From Maricaulis sp034670125 (GTDB lineage: Bacteria; Pseudomonadota; Alphaproteobacteria; Caulobacterales; Maricaulaceae), in contig NZ_JAXMOC010000001.1 in NCBI RefSeq assembly GCF_034670125.1, positions 558,001 to 622,000 on the forward strand: 64,000 bases of DNA, written 5' to 3'. The number at the start of each line of letters is the position of its first letter. Positions within the stretch are counted from its first letter, which is position 1. The position numbers were made by a program, and so were the translations under genes. The notes beneath the pieces are model-generated. The model ran no database searches and had not been told where the DNA came from. It saw only the letters and a program-made list of their open reading frames with translations. This document shows positions 1 through 8,196 of the stretch, piece by piece.

Positions 1-846
1 CTCGTAGGCGGAGAGCATCGAGCTCGACCAGTGCGGCGCGAAGATGAAGCGTCCGTCCGGCGTACCGCCAATCGAGTTGAGCATGACCTCCTCATCCTCA
101 TATCCGTCAAGCACCGTCAGGCCGCTGGCCTCGGACCAGTGCAGAAGGCGACCTCGCAAGTCGCTCAACACCAGTCCGCCGCGACCGTCGGTGACCACAC
201 CATCAAGCGATCCCTCGCCTTCCAGCAGTACGGTCGTCGCCAGCGTGTCGGGTTGGACGCGGATCAGATTGCCGACGCCACTGGAGCAAACGACATAGAT
301 CCAGCCATCGACAAACTCGATGCCATTGGCACCGGTAAAGGGCGCGCCCACGAACAAGACGCGCCAGGATCCTTCCACAAGACCGAACACCCGGCCGCCT
401 CGCGTATCGGTAACCCAGATCCGCCCGTCCGGGTCGATCGCGATATCATTGAGGAAGATGTTGTCGACCTCCAGCGTCCAGCGATCAAGCTCCTCGCCGC
501 TGTTGGTATCGAGTGCGATCACGTGCCGACCGGCATCGACCAGGTAGAGGCGGCCGTCCTGGGAAACGATGCCGAGCGGGTCGTCAAATCCGTCAGCCCA
601 GCGGGCCTGCCACTGGCCGGAAACCAGATTGAGGCGAGACACATAGCCCTGTCCGGGCGGGTCAGTTTCCTCCCCCGCACCGGACTGGTTGCCGATATAG
701 GCCCAATCGCTGCCGACGGGCACATGAACGGCCTCCGGCCGGTCGACAGTCTCACTTCGCCACAGGGCTTCCGCCCGGGGCACAGATTGCCCATGAGCCG
801 ACGGCCCCAGCAGCGCCAGGCCAGCGGCCATCCAGATGAATTTCAT
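1..846 (-). CDS. Secreted SMP-30/NHL-type beta-propeller protein (3' end outside window)
   Basis: The visible 282 codons begin with ATG at 846. They start with a short signal peptide (MKFIWMAAGLALLGPSAHG), so the protein is probably exported to the periplasm. The rest repeats a propeller-blade rhythm: 'GIVSQDGRLYLVDAGRHVIALD', read as two adjacent stretches, then 'NDIAIDPDGRIWVTDTRGG' and 'NGIEFVDGWIYV'. That pattern is typical of SMP-30/gluconolactonase and NHL-repeat proteins, often calcium-dependent lactonases or sugar-binding propellers. The substrate cannot be told. The gene runs off the left edge, so its C-terminus and downstream partners are unseen. It lies downstream of ftsK on the same strand, 106 bp away. 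Confidence 0.75.
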   Translation of the reverse strand, partial: MKFIWMAAGLALLGPSAHGQSVPRAEALWRSETVDRPEAVHVPVGSDWAYIGNQSGAGEETDPPGQGYVSRLNLVSGQWQARWADGFDDPLGIVSQDGRLYLVDAGRHVIALDTNSGEELDRWTLEVDNIFLNDIAIDPDGRIWVTDTRGGRVFGLVEGSWRVLFVGAPFTGANGIEFVDGWIYVVCSSGVGNLIRVQPDTLATTVLLEGEGSLDGVVTDGRGGLVLSDLRGRLLHWSEASGLTVLDGYEDEEVMLNSIGGTPDGRFIFAPHWSSSMLSAYE

Positions 847-952
847 GTTGTGTCCCTCGGTCGTCACGCTCCCCCAAGCCGGATGACCTTCGCAGCGCGT
901 GGGCTGGCCGGCCATTCACGTTGGGGTGAGGTGCCTGTCGTCGGGAGCCGGC

Positions 953-3379
953 TCAGGCGCCTTCATTCTCGGGCAGATAGATCTCGCGTCGGCCGGCATG
1001 GTCTGCCGGACCGATCATGCCTTCTTCTTCCATCTGCTCGATCAGCGTCGCCGCACGATTATAGCCAATCTGCAGGCGGCGCTGGATGTAGGAGGTCGAT
1101 GCCTTGCGATCGCGGGCGACCAGCGCCACCGCCTGGTCAAACAGACTGTCGCCACTGTCTCCCAGGTCCATGCCGGACTGGCCGTCCTCGTCGTCATCGC
1201 CGCCGGCGGTGACCGCATCAAGATATTCGGGCGCGCCCTGCTTTTTGAGGAAGGCCGCGACGTCCTCGACTTCCTTGTCCGATACGAAGGGGCCGTGCAG
1301 CCGCCGAACCCGGCCGCCCGAGGCCATGTAGAGCAGGTCACCCATGCCAAGAAGCTGCTCAGCGCCCTGCTCGCCCAGAATGGTGCGACTGTCGATCTTG
1401 GAGGTCACGGAGTAGGAGATCCGGGTCGGGAAATTGGCCTTGATCGTGCCTGTGATCACATCGACGGAGGGACGCTGGGTGGCCGTCACAAGGTGGATGC
1501 CGGCGGCCCGGGCCATCTGCGCCAGACGCTGGACGGCGCCCTCGATTTCCTTGCCGGCGACCATCATCAGGTCGGCCATCTCGTCGATCACCACGACGAT
1601 ATAGGGCATCTTTTCAGCCGCGATGGTCTCGGTCTCGAAAACCGGTTCGCCGCTTTCCTTGTCATAGCCGGTCTGGACCGTGCGCGAGAGCGGCTCGCCG
1701 GTCTCCAGCGCCTCGGCGACGCGCTCGTTGAAGCCGGCGACATTGCGGACCCCGACCTTGGACATGCGCAGATAGCGGCTCTCCATCTCCCGCACCGCCC
1801 ATTTCAATGCCACGACGGCCTTCTTGGGGTCGGTGACAACGGGAGAGAGAAGGTGCGGGATGCCGTCATAGACTGACAGTTCCAGCATTTTGGGGTCGAT
1901 CATGATCATCCGGCAGTCTTCCGGCGGAAGCCGGTAGAGCAGGGACAGGATCATGGCGTTGATACCGACCGACTTGCCCGAGCCGGTCGTACCGGCAATC
2001 AGCAGGTGCGGCATGCGTGTCAGGTCAGCGACAAAGGGTTCCCCACCAATCGTCTCGCCCAGCGCAAAGGGCAGTTCCGCCTTGGCGTCCTCGAAGGCCT
2101 TTGAATTGAAGAGCGCCCGCAGAAAGACGGTTTCCCGCTTCGGATTGGGCAGTTCGATACCGATCGCATTCCGTCCGGGAACAACCGCCACACGGGCTGC
2201 CATCGTACTCATTGACCGGGCGATATCGTCAGCGAGGTTGATGACCCGCGACGATTTCACCCCCGGGGCCGGTTCGAACTCATACAGTGTCACAACCGGC
2301 CCTGGCCGGACCTGGACGATCTCGCCCTTGACCCCGAAGTCCGACAATACGCCCTGCAACAGCTCGGCATTCTGTCTCAGGGCCATCTCGTCGATGGCGT
2401 CATTGCGAACCGACGGCTTGGCCAGCAGGTCGAGGCGGGGCAGCTTGAATCCGGCATTGCGGGCGAAGGGCAACGCGCCTTGCGCCTCGCGGCTATCACG
2501 ATCGGAAGCCTTTGACTTGCGAGACGGCGCAACCTTCACGGCGGGATTGTAGTTTGGCGCGCCGGGCTCGTCGTTTCGGGCCGTCGCGGCCGCGGCCGGT
2601 GCGGAATCCGCCGCTCGCATGGCCCGCTTCAGGACCGGTTCATTGCGGGGTTCATTGTCAGATTCATCGGCAAACGCGGCTTCGGCATCATCCGGCCAGC
2701 GGCCCGCCAGGCGTTCGCGCAGGCGATCAAACCAGACCCGTAGCGTCGCCCAGGCCAGCCCGCCGACATCCACGGCTGCAGTCAGGTCGCGGGCGCGCAG
2801 TCCGAAAGTGAAAAAGATCCCGGCAATTGACAGCAGCAGCGCGAAGCCAGCCGCCAGTACAGTCGCGCCGGGCAGTTCAAACTGCAGTGGCAAGGACGCA
2901 AGCATTCCCAGAAACGCATCACCGATCACGCCACCGAGGCCCGGTGCCAGGGGCCAGGCTTGCGGAACCGGCAGCGAGGCCACTGCGGCCGCGAATCCAG
3001 CCGTTCCCAACGCCGCGAAAAACCAGCGGAAAATGGCGATGGATCCCGAACGCTGCTGCGGTGTCCGCCAGATCAGGATGCCGCCCCAAATGACCAGTGC
3101 GATTGCCGGGCCACCGGCCGCCCAACCCAGGGCTTGCAACAGAGCGTCGCTGGCGGTAGCGCCCGGCCGCCCCATCCAATTGCCGATCTGCCCGTCCGAG
3201 GCGACATTCCAGCTCGGGTCGAGGACATTGTGTGACAACAGGGACGCCATCAGGAACGCCCCTGTCACCAGCATGACGGTGCCGAACAGGAGGTCGGTCA
3301 GCCGCAAGCGCCAGGGCGGTGTCGCCTTGGCGGCTGATTTGGGCGTCTTGGCTTTGCGGGTCGAAGGTTTGCGGCTCAT
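953..3379 (-). CDS. ftsK: DNA translocase FtsK
   Basis: The 808-residue protein has the FtsK/SpoIIIE layout. A basic N-terminus is followed by about four membrane segments (roughly residues 28-185), then a shortish linker. The RecA-like motor has Walker A GTTGSGKS at about 462-469 and a Walker B region (IVVVIDEMADLM) near 593-605. The C-terminal winged-helix gamma domain (about 744-808) should read KOPS sequences. The protein anchors at the division septum, pumps the chromosome terminus and activates XerCD at dif. The ATG at 3379 begins a basic cytosolic stretch before the first membrane helix. The gene is divergent from the UbiH-like gene; a near-match to the CtrA motif lies about 40 bp upstream. 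Confidence 0.95.
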   Translation of the reverse strand: MSRKPSTRKAKTPKSAAKATPPWRLRLTDLLFGTVMLVTGAFLMASLLSHNVLDPSWNVASDGQIGNWMGRPGATASDALLQALGWAAGGPAIALVIWGGILIWRTPQQRSGSIAIFRWFFAALGTAGFAAAVASLPVPQAWPLAPGLGGVIGDAFLGMLASLPLQFELPGATVLAAGFALLLSIAGIFFTFGLRARDLTAAVDVGGLAWATLRVWFDRLRERLAGRWPDDAEAAFADESDNEPRNEPVLKRAMRAADSAPAAAATARNDEPGAPNYNPAVKVAPSRKSKASDRDSREAQGALPFARNAGFKLPRLDLLAKPSVRNDAIDEMALRQNAELLQGVLSDFGVKGEIVQVRPGPVVTLYEFEPAPGVKSSRVINLADDIARSMSTMAARVAVVPGRNAIGIELPNPKRETVFLRALFNSKAFEDAKAELPFALGETIGGEPFVADLTRMPHLLIAGTTGSGKSVGINAMILSLLYRLPPEDCRMIMIDPKMLELSVYDGIPHLLSPVVTDPKKAVVALKWAVREMESRYLRMSKVGVRNVAGFNERVAEALETGEPLSRTVQTGYDKESGEPVFETETIAAEKMPYIVVVIDEMADLMMVAGKEIEGAVQRLAQMARAAGIHLVTATQRPSVDVITGTIKANFPTRISYSVTSKIDSRTILGEQGAEQLLGMGDLLYMASGGRVRRLHGPFVSDKEVEDVAAFLKKQGAPEYLDAVTAGGDDDEDGQSGMDLGDSGDSLFDQAVALVARDRKASTSYIQRRLQIGYNRAATLIEQMEEEGMIGPADHAGRREIYLPENEGA

Positions 3380-3413
3380 GCCTACTTCCTAACGCTGCAA
3401 GTCTTCCCGGTCG

Positions 3414-3428
3414 GTAAACAAAGGTTAA
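3414..3428 (-). promoter_or_regulatory. Near-consensus CtrA-type site upstream of ftsK
   Basis: On the minus strand this reads TTAA-N7-TTAC, one base off the Caulobacter CtrA motif TTAA-N7-TTAA. It sits about 35-50 bp upstream of the ftsK start in the 106-bp divergent gap. CtrA controls cell-division genes in related bacteria, so the position makes sense, but a single imperfect site is weak evidence. Confidence 0.3.
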
Positions 3429-3485
3429 CAGCACTGCGACGCTCTGGCCGCTTTTCAGCGCGTCCAAACCGCCTATTCTGCACCC

Positions 3486-4760
3486 ATGACCCAGACACCA
3501 TCCTATCAAGGCGATGTTGTGATCGTCGGCGGCGGCCTGGCCGGAATGACATTGACACTGGCCATGGACCAGGCGGGCCTGACGGTCGCCTTGGTTGATG
3601 TGCTGCAGATGGACGAGCAGATCGCACCGGAATTCGACGGCCGCGCCTCGGCGCTGGCCTATACCTCCTGGCGCATGTTCGAGGCGCTCGGTGTTGCTGA
3701 ATTCCTCAAACCGCACACCCAACGGATCGAACACATCCTGGTGTGTGACGGACGCCCCTATGGTGGCGACAAGCCGGGTGGACCGGGCCCGCACAGCCTG
3801 CATTTTGACCGGCGCGAGATTTCCGAAGGCGAGGATGGCGAACCCCTCGGTTGGATGGCCGAGAACCGTCACTCCCGCTTTGCATTGATCCAGACCCTGA
3901 AGTCCAGGCCCGGAATCTCGGTATTTGCGCCCGCCAAGGCCGATCGATACGAGACCCGCGGTGACGGCGTTGATGTGTTCCTCGACGATGGCCAGCTGCT
4001 ATCAGGTCAGCTGCTGGTAGCGTGTGACGGCAAGTTTTCACGCTTGCGCAAACAGGCCGCGATCCGGACGGCGGGCTGGCAGTATGGTCAAAAAGGTGTA
4101 GTGGCAACAGTCCGTCATTCGGAGCCGCACAATGGCGTGGCTTATGAATACTTCCTGCCATCCGGCCCCTTCGCCATCTTGCCACTTCCTGACAACCGGG
4201 CCTCGCTTGTATGGACCGAACCCGACGCTATTGCCGATGCGCTGAAGAACGCGCCGGAAGCCGTTTTCCAGGAAGAGCTTGAGAACCGGTTTGGCGATTT
4301 CCTGGGCGAGGTAAGACCGGAAGGTCCCCGTTTCACCTATCCGCTCGGATTGCGTTACGCCGAGCGCTTCTGCGACGACCGGATCGCGTTTGTCGGTGAT
4401 GCGGCGCGTGGCATTCACCCGCTGGCGGGACAGGGCTTCAATCTGGGAATCCGCGACGCTGCCGCACTGGCGGAGGTTGCCGGTGAAGCCAAAAGGGTCG
4501 GTCTTGATATCGGCGCGCTGATCACGCTGCGCCGCTACGAAGATTGGCGCAAGTTCGACAGCGCGTCCCTGGCTGCCGGAACCGACATCTTCAACCGCCT
4601 GTTCTCGAATGATATCGAGCCGGTCCGCCAGCTTCGAGGACTGGGCATGTCATTGGTCAACAAGATCGGCCCGGCCCGGCGCTTCTTCATGCGCCAGGCG
4701 GGTGGCGAAACCGGTGATCCGCCACGCCTTCTCAAGGGGCGACGCCTGGACGCGGCCTGA
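3486..4760 (+). CDS. UbiH/UbiF/COQ6-family FAD-dependent hydroxylase (ubiquinone biosynthesis)
   Basis: A 424-residue flavoprotein monooxygenase. The FAD-binding GGGLAG is at residues 15-20. A DG-type motif (ACDGKFSRLRK) lies mid-protein. The second FAD motif plus the UbiH-family signature (FVGDAARGIHPLAGQGFNLG) is at about 301-320. Family members hydroxylate the polyprenyl-phenol ring of ubiquinone precursors at the inner membrane. Alphaproteobacteria often carry one or two broad-specificity versions (UbiL/UbiM), so the exact ring position cannot be assigned. The start ATG puts the nucleotide-binding strand at the expected distance. It is a single gene divergent from ftsK and convergent with the DsrE gene, which ends 9 bp away. 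Confidence 0.85.
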   Translation: MTQTPSYQGDVVIVGGGLAGMTLTLAMDQAGLTVALVDVLQMDEQIAPEFDGRASALAYTSWRMFEALGVAEFLKPHTQRIEHILVCDGRPYGGDKPGGPGPHSLHFDRREISEGEDGEPLGWMAENRHSRFALIQTLKSRPGISVFAPAKADRYETRGDGVDVFLDDGQLLSGQLLVACDGKFSRLRKQAAIRTAGWQYGQKGVVATVRHSEPHNGVAYEYFLPSGPFAILPLPDNRASLVWTEPDAIADALKNAPEAVFQEELENRFGDFLGEVRPEGPRFTYPLGLRYAERFCDDRIAFVGDAARGIHPLAGQGFNLGIRDAAALAEVAGEAKRVGLDIGALITLRRYEDWRKFDSASLAAGTDIFNRLFSNDIEPVRQLRGLGMSLVNKIGPARRFFMRQAGGETGDPPRLLKGRRLDAA

Positions 4761-4768
4761 AACAGGGC

Positions 4769-5314
4769 TCAGAACGGGTTCAGCGTATAACCGCCCTGTT
4801 GCAACAGGGCGTGAGCGGTCATCGCTGACAATGCCATCTCGACGCCGGGCTGCAAATCGTTGCGTCCCACATCGTGGTAGGCCGCGCTCTGACCACAGAT
4901 GATCACCCGGACATTGTGTTCGAGCAGGGAGGCGATCAGGTCGGCATTGGCGCCAGCGGTTGCTGTCGCCATGTCGTGGACAGCGCCTCCGTGCACCACA
5001 ATCGCGACCCGCAACGAGTCCGGGGCGACGCCGTTGGCGACATGCATGTTCAGGAATCGGGCGGCGGTGGTCAGCGTCCGGTTCAGACCGTCCGCGTCAG
5101 CCCGCGTCGCCGTATCAAAAGCGACGGCAAAACTGGCCCCGTCCGGGATGACCAAGTCGGATTCAACAGGCGCGATCTGGCCATAGGTCTCGATCAGCGG
5201 GCCCGGGCCAAACGCGTCCGGCCCGGCCAGGGCGCCGGTGCCGAGAACGGAGCCTCCGAGAGCGGCCAGGCAAAGCGTCGCGACCAGGCGACGGGGTGCA
5301 GGAAAAAGGGACAT
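4769..5314 (-). CDS. Exported DsrE/DsrF-like family protein
   Basis: A 181-residue protein with a clear signal peptide (basic MSLFPAPRR, a hydrophobic Leu/Ala stretch, then a cut near ALAGPDA). The mature part has the DsrE-like fold pattern: 'RVAIVVHGGAVHDM', 'ANADLIASLLEHNVRVIICGQSA', 'AMTAHALLQQGGYTLNPF'. The Cys in VIICGQSA is in the position where sulfur-relay DsrE proteins carry a reactive cysteine. Secreted DsrE proteins occur widely in proteobacteria, with unclear roles in periplasmic sulfur or redox chemistry. No partner gene for sulfur metabolism is adjacent, so function is unassigned beyond the fold. Confidence 0.75.
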   Translation of the reverse strand: MSLFPAPRRLVATLCLAALGGSVLGTGALAGPDAFGPGPLIETYGQIAPVESDLVIPDGASFAVAFDTATRADADGLNRTLTTAARFLNMHVANGVAPDSLRVAIVVHGGAVHDMATATAGANADLIASLLEHNVRVIICGQSAAYHDVGRNDLQPGVEMALSAMTAHALLQQGGYTLNPF

Positions 5315-5426
5315 GGCGGGGACGCCTCCTGGGTATCTGTGGCTTCGCTTGCCCGGACGTCAGCGCCGCGCCGGACTGGTGGGGCAGTTTGGACGTGGCC
5401 GACGGGTCTGGCGTACCTGACGGAAG

Positions 5427-5729
5427 TCAGCGGGTGGATTCACCCAGCCCGTACAGATAATCCCATGTGAACAGGCCGCTGTCATGGCCATCATCGAACA
5501 GGATGCGGACGGCGTATCGACCAACCGGTTCAGCCGCCTTGACGCCGACACCCTGTTTGCCGGTTACAACCTGTTTCTGCCCCGGCCCATGGCCCTGGAC
5601 CTCGGCGCTGGGGCTTTCGACCCGCAGGGTTTCAAACGGAATCTCGAACGCGTGGCCGTCGTCAAACCGGACACGCAACATCTTGTCGGCGCTGGAAAAG
5701 TCCAGCGTTTCAGGCCAGGGGCGAGCCAT
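5427..5729 (-). CDS. DUF971 domain protein
   Basis: About 100 residues from ATG 5729. It matches the DUF971 (GBBH-like N-terminal) pattern: an N-terminal strand 'MLRVRFDDGHAFEIPFETLRV', read here as two stretches, then 'VGRYAVRILFDDGHDSGLFTWDYLYGL' split similarly, with the typical D-GH-S-G--W-YL end. The same fold occurs at the N-terminus of gamma-butyrobetaine hydroxylase and in iron-sulfur-related proteins. The standalone form has no settled function. An upstream extension to 5840 is open but overlaps the Trm112 gene. I chose the start that leaves one base between the genes, which indicates translational coupling. Confidence 0.8.
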   Translation of the reverse strand: MARPWPETLDFSSADKMLRVRFDDGHAFEIPFETLRVESPSAEVQGHGPGQKQVVTGKQGVGVKAAEPVGRYAVRILFDDGHDSGLFTWDYLYGLGESTR

Positions 5730-5730
5730 G

Positions 5731-5922
5731 TCAGTCGTCCAGTTGCCGGGCTTCGTCCGGCAGCATGATCGGAATGCCGTCCCGGACCGGATAGGCCAGG
5801 CCCGCACCTTCGGAGACCAGTTCGCGCGCATCGCGGTCATAGCGCAGTGTTTCGCGGGTTACCGGACAGACCAGGATCTCGAGCAGTTTGGGGTCAACAT
5901 CGCGGGTTTCTGTATCGGTCAT
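5731..5922 (-). CDS. Trm112-family small zinc-ribbon-like protein
   Basis: 63 residues. The diagnostic stretch is 'LLEILVCPVTRETLRYDRD' followed by 'LAYPVRDGIPIMLPDEAR', the Trm112p/YcaR pattern. Eukaryotic and archaeal Trm112 activates several methyltransferases. The bacterial short form is conserved but poorly characterised, and may stabilise or activate partner enzymes. Only one of the usual paired cysteines is visible (CPVT; the second position is R-E-T), so zinc binding may be lost. It sits between the thioredoxin-like gene (12 bp upstream) and the DUF971 gene in what looks like one transcript. Confidence 0.85.
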   Translation of the reverse strand: MTDTETRDVDPKLLEILVCPVTRETLRYDRDARELVSEGAGLAYPVRDGIPIMLPDEARQLDD

Positions 5923-5933
5923 CGGGCAGGTCC

Positions 5934-6851
5934 TCAGGAAAACAGGATGGCTGAAAGGCGGCGGCGCCCGTCTCGTGTGACATCGGATGCCGGGCCGGCG
6001 GCCTCAAAGACTTTCAGCAAGAGTGTACGGGCCGCCTGTTCATTCCATTCGCGATCGAGTGCGGTGATGGCTATCAGCTGGTCGACGGCACCCTTGTGGT
6101 CGCCGCCGGTCAGCAGCGCTTCAGCCAGGTCATACCGGGCCTGAAAATTACCGGCATCAGCCGCCACTGCCTGGCGAAGGGCTGCAGTCTCCGCATCATC
6201 CACCGGTGCACCGGTCGCCAGTTCAAGCGCGGCCCGGGCGCCGTCGATCGCGGGATCATCAGCCCGGTCGGCGGGAATCTGGGCCAGAATGGCGGCGGCC
6301 TTCTCGGTGTCACCGGCCTTGATCCAGAGCCTGACCAGCGCGCCGATGGCACCGGGATGGCCCTGATCAGCCTGCAGCACACCCGCCAGGTCCTGGGAGG
6401 CGCCGTTGAGGTCGCCGGACTCGATGGACGCAAGGGCCCGGTCGACAAGGGCTCGAAGCTCGGCCTCGCTTGGACCCTTGCCGGAAATGCGGGCGATGAA
6501 ATCCTTGATCTGGCTCTCGGGCAATGCGCCGGTAAACCCGTCGACAGGCTGGCCTTCCTTGAAGGCAAATACGGCCGGGATCGACTGCACCCGCAATTGC
6601 TGGGCGATGCCCGGGTTCTCGTCGATATTGATCTTGACCAGCTTGACCGCGCCCGCCGCCTCCATCACGCATTTCGCGATGAGCGGACCGAGCTGGCGGC
6701 ACGGGCCGCACCAGGGAGCCCAGAAGTCGACGATGACCGGAACGTCTTGCGATGGCTCGATGACGTCCTGCATGAAGGTCTGGTCGGATGAATCCCGAAC
6801 CAGGTCATTCGTGTCGGTCTCGTTGTCGCTGGTTCCACCGATCAGGGTCAT
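5934..6851 (-). CDS. cnoX: CnoX/YbbN-type thioredoxin-TPR co-chaperone
   Basis: About 305 residues from ATG 6851, which gives the usual 'MTLIGG' N-terminus. An in-frame ATG at 6890 lacks a ribosome-binding site. A thioredoxin domain carries WCGPC at residues 47-51 and the cis-Pro strand 'VQSIPAVFAFKEGQ'. It is followed by a TPR-like helical C-terminal half (about 130-305). CnoX proteins form mixed disulfides with oxidised clients and pass them to GroEL or DnaK. E. coli YbbN has lost the active-site WCGPC, whereas this one keeps it, so it could also act as a reductase. It is the first gene of a probable three-gene unit with Trm112 and DUF971 proteins. Confidence 0.85.
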   Translation of the reverse strand: MTLIGGTSDNETDTNDLVRDSSDQTFMQDVIEPSQDVPVIVDFWAPWCGPCRQLGPLIAKCVMEAAGAVKLVKINIDENPGIAQQLRVQSIPAVFAFKEGQPVDGFTGALPESQIKDFIARISGKGPSEAELRALVDRALASIESGDLNGASQDLAGVLQADQGHPGAIGALVRLWIKAGDTEKAAAILAQIPADRADDPAIDGARAALELATGAPVDDAETAALRQAVAADAGNFQARYDLAEALLTGGDHKGAVDQLIAITALDREWNEQAARTLLLKVFEAAGPASDVTRDGRRRLSAILFS

Positions 6852-6927
6852 GCTGCCGTCCTTGTCATTGCCGGGTCGTTTGGGGGCCACGTTCTAAGTG
6901 GCCTCTGCACGCCATTGATGCAAGCGG

Positions 6928-7449
6928 TCACTCTGCCGAAGCGCGGCTGATGTCCAGCGTGCTGAAATCCATGATCAAGGGCTCGTGACCGGTGTTGCGG
7001 ACGAAACGGATCAGGTCGCGGCTGGCAACCGCCGTGGTGGCATCATTGGAAAGCGGGTGAAAATTGACCCGCTCGTGACGCATCAATCCCGCATCGAGGA
7101 CGAATTGAACCCGCGCTGCGGCATCATTGACGAGGGCAAAGGCGCTGACCGATCCGGGCCGTACACCCAATGTCCCGTAGAGCAGGTCCGGTTTGCCAAA
7201 GGACAGGCGACCGCAACCGAGTACAGGGTGAAGCTTGTTGATCGGGATCGCGGTTTCGCCCAGGGCTGACACCAGGACGAGGTGGCCCTTCTTGTCGTTC
7301 AGGAACAGATTCTTGGTGTGACCGCCGGGCATGGAGCGCTTGATGTCCTCACCGTCCGCCACCGTGAAGATCGGCGCGTGGTCGCGGGTTTCATGTGCAA
7401 TACCAAGCGCATCGAAGCGCTCCAGGAGCTCGGTTCGGCCAATCATCAT
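6928..7449 (-). CDS. YbaK/ProX-type aminoacyl-tRNA editing domain protein
   Basis: About 173 residues from the ATG pair at 7449/7446. The YbaK-fold features are an N-terminal 'ERFDALGIAHETRDHAPIFTVAD' (given in two parts), 'MPGGHTKNLFLNDKKG' and 'GKPDLLYGTLGVRPGSVSAFAL'. This order is characteristic of the free-standing prolyl-tRNA editing protein PrdX/ProXp-ala, which deacylates Ala-tRNA(Pro) or Cys-tRNA(Pro). The exact amino acid specificity cannot be read from sequence. An upstream extension to 7563 overlaps the tRNA-Gly promoter, so I reject it. The gene is transcribed away from the tRNA gene. Confidence 0.85.
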   Translation of the reverse strand: MMIGRTELLERFDALGIAHETRDHAPIFTVADGEDIKRSMPGGHTKNLFLNDKKGHLVLVSALGETAIPINKLHPVLGCGRLSFGKPDLLYGTLGVRPGSVSAFALVNDAAARVQFVLDAGLMRHERVNFHPLSNDATTAVASRDLIRFVRNTGHEPLIMDFSTLDISRASAE

Positions 7450-7502
7450 CCCCGTGTTGAAGCCCGGCTGCGCGTGATGTGCAAGAGGATGGAGACAGGT
7501 GC

Positions 7503-7531
7503 TTGCAATCTTCGAAACTTTGCGCGATATA
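7503..7531 (+). promoter_or_regulatory. Sigma-70-type promoter of the tRNA-Gly gene
   Basis: TTGCAA (7503-7508), a 17-base spacer, then GATATA (7526-7531). This predicts a transcript start near 7538, about 30 bases before the mature tRNA. Spacing and position fit a housekeeping promoter. Confidence 0.65.
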
Positions 7532-7569
7532 CCCCGCTCCCCGGCGCGGCCTGACCGCGCCAATCGTGA

Positions 7570-7644
7570 GCGGGCGTAGCTCAGGGGTAGAGCGTCACCT
7601 TGCCAAGGTGAATGTCGTGAGTTCGAATCTCATCGCCCGCTCCA
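7570..7644 (+). tRNA. tRNA-Gly (anticodon GCC)
   Basis: A full cloverleaf can be drawn. The acceptor stem GCGGGCG pairs with CGCCCGC (7634-7640). The D-arm includes AGCTCAGGGGTAGAGC. The anticodon stem TCACC/GGTGA closes a TTGCCAA loop with anticodon GCC at 7602-7604. The T-arm is GTGAGTTCGAATCTCAT. The discriminator T at 7641 is followed by an encoded CCA. It reads GGC/GGT glycine codons, the main ones in a high-GC genome. Confidence 0.97.
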
Positions 7645-7670
7645 TTCTCTCCATGCATTTCGCATTCTTT

Positions 7671-7727
7671 CAGGCATGTCGGGCAATGGCATGCATCTCC
7701 GGCTACGGCAGGCATGTCCGGCAACGG
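7671..7727. repeat. Imperfect 19-bp direct repeat downstream of tRNA-Gly
   Basis: Two copies of a 19-bp unit beginning CAGGCATGTC (7671-7689 and 7709-7727) differ at two positions and are spaced 38 bp start to start. They lie just after the tRNA gene, where integrative elements sometimes leave attachment-site debris. No integrase or tRNA 3'-end duplication is visible, so this is only a descriptive entry. Confidence 0.4.
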
Positions 7728-7835
7728 ACTGTGGCCCGCCAGAGGCGTGCCGACTTCCACTGATCGACGTGTTGGCCCGGGATGCGCGTACCGCTCGCCC
7801 CATCTTGAAGCGTCGGACCAAGACAGGCTGGTGTG

Positions 7836-7997
7836 TCAGGCCAGTTTCAGCTCGCGAATGGTGACATAGACCGCATGACGCGGATCCGGCCGGACCTGGC
7901 GCTTCGGCGTGTCCTGCATCAGGTGCGGCAATCCAAGCCGCAGCGCGGCCGGTGCCTGTAACGGGGGTCGGAATTGCTTGTCTGGTCGCTCACCCAT
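7836..7997 (-). CDS. Small hypothetical protein, 53 residues
   Basis: An ATG at 7997 is preceded by a strong ribosome-binding site (GGAGG, six bases upstream), and the frame runs 53 codons to TGA at 7836. The product begins MGERPDKQFRPPLQAP and ends with 'HAVYVTIRELKLA'. It is basic and proline-rich at the start, with a strand-like end and no membrane segment. I do not recognise the family. The good Shine-Dalgarno and the lack of any other feature here argue that it is real. It is isolated: tRNA-Gly lies upstream on the other strand and the XRE regulator gene about 200 bp away on the same strand. Confidence 0.5.
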   Translation of the reverse strand: MGERPDKQFRPPLQAPAALRLGLPHLMQDTPKRQVRPDPRHAVYVTIRELKLA

Positions 7998-8196
7998 GTC
8001 GGCCTCCTTGGACTGGAGGTGACATCGTCGCGGTCAGGCGCGGCAGGGGCGGGGCGGCGGCAAGGCCATTTTCTGGCCGTTTCATTCATCCGGGCGTCAT
8101 GCCGGACCCACCGGCGGGTCCGGTCGGCTCGATTGTGGCGGGTCTGTTGACGGCAGGGAAGAGTGCGCCCGACCACCGCGGCCGGGCGCGAACGTG

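Noticed and set aside
899..1876. A 325-codon plus-strand frame overlapping ftsK
   Set aside because: It is antisense to the FtsK motor and gamma domain, with no supporting motif.
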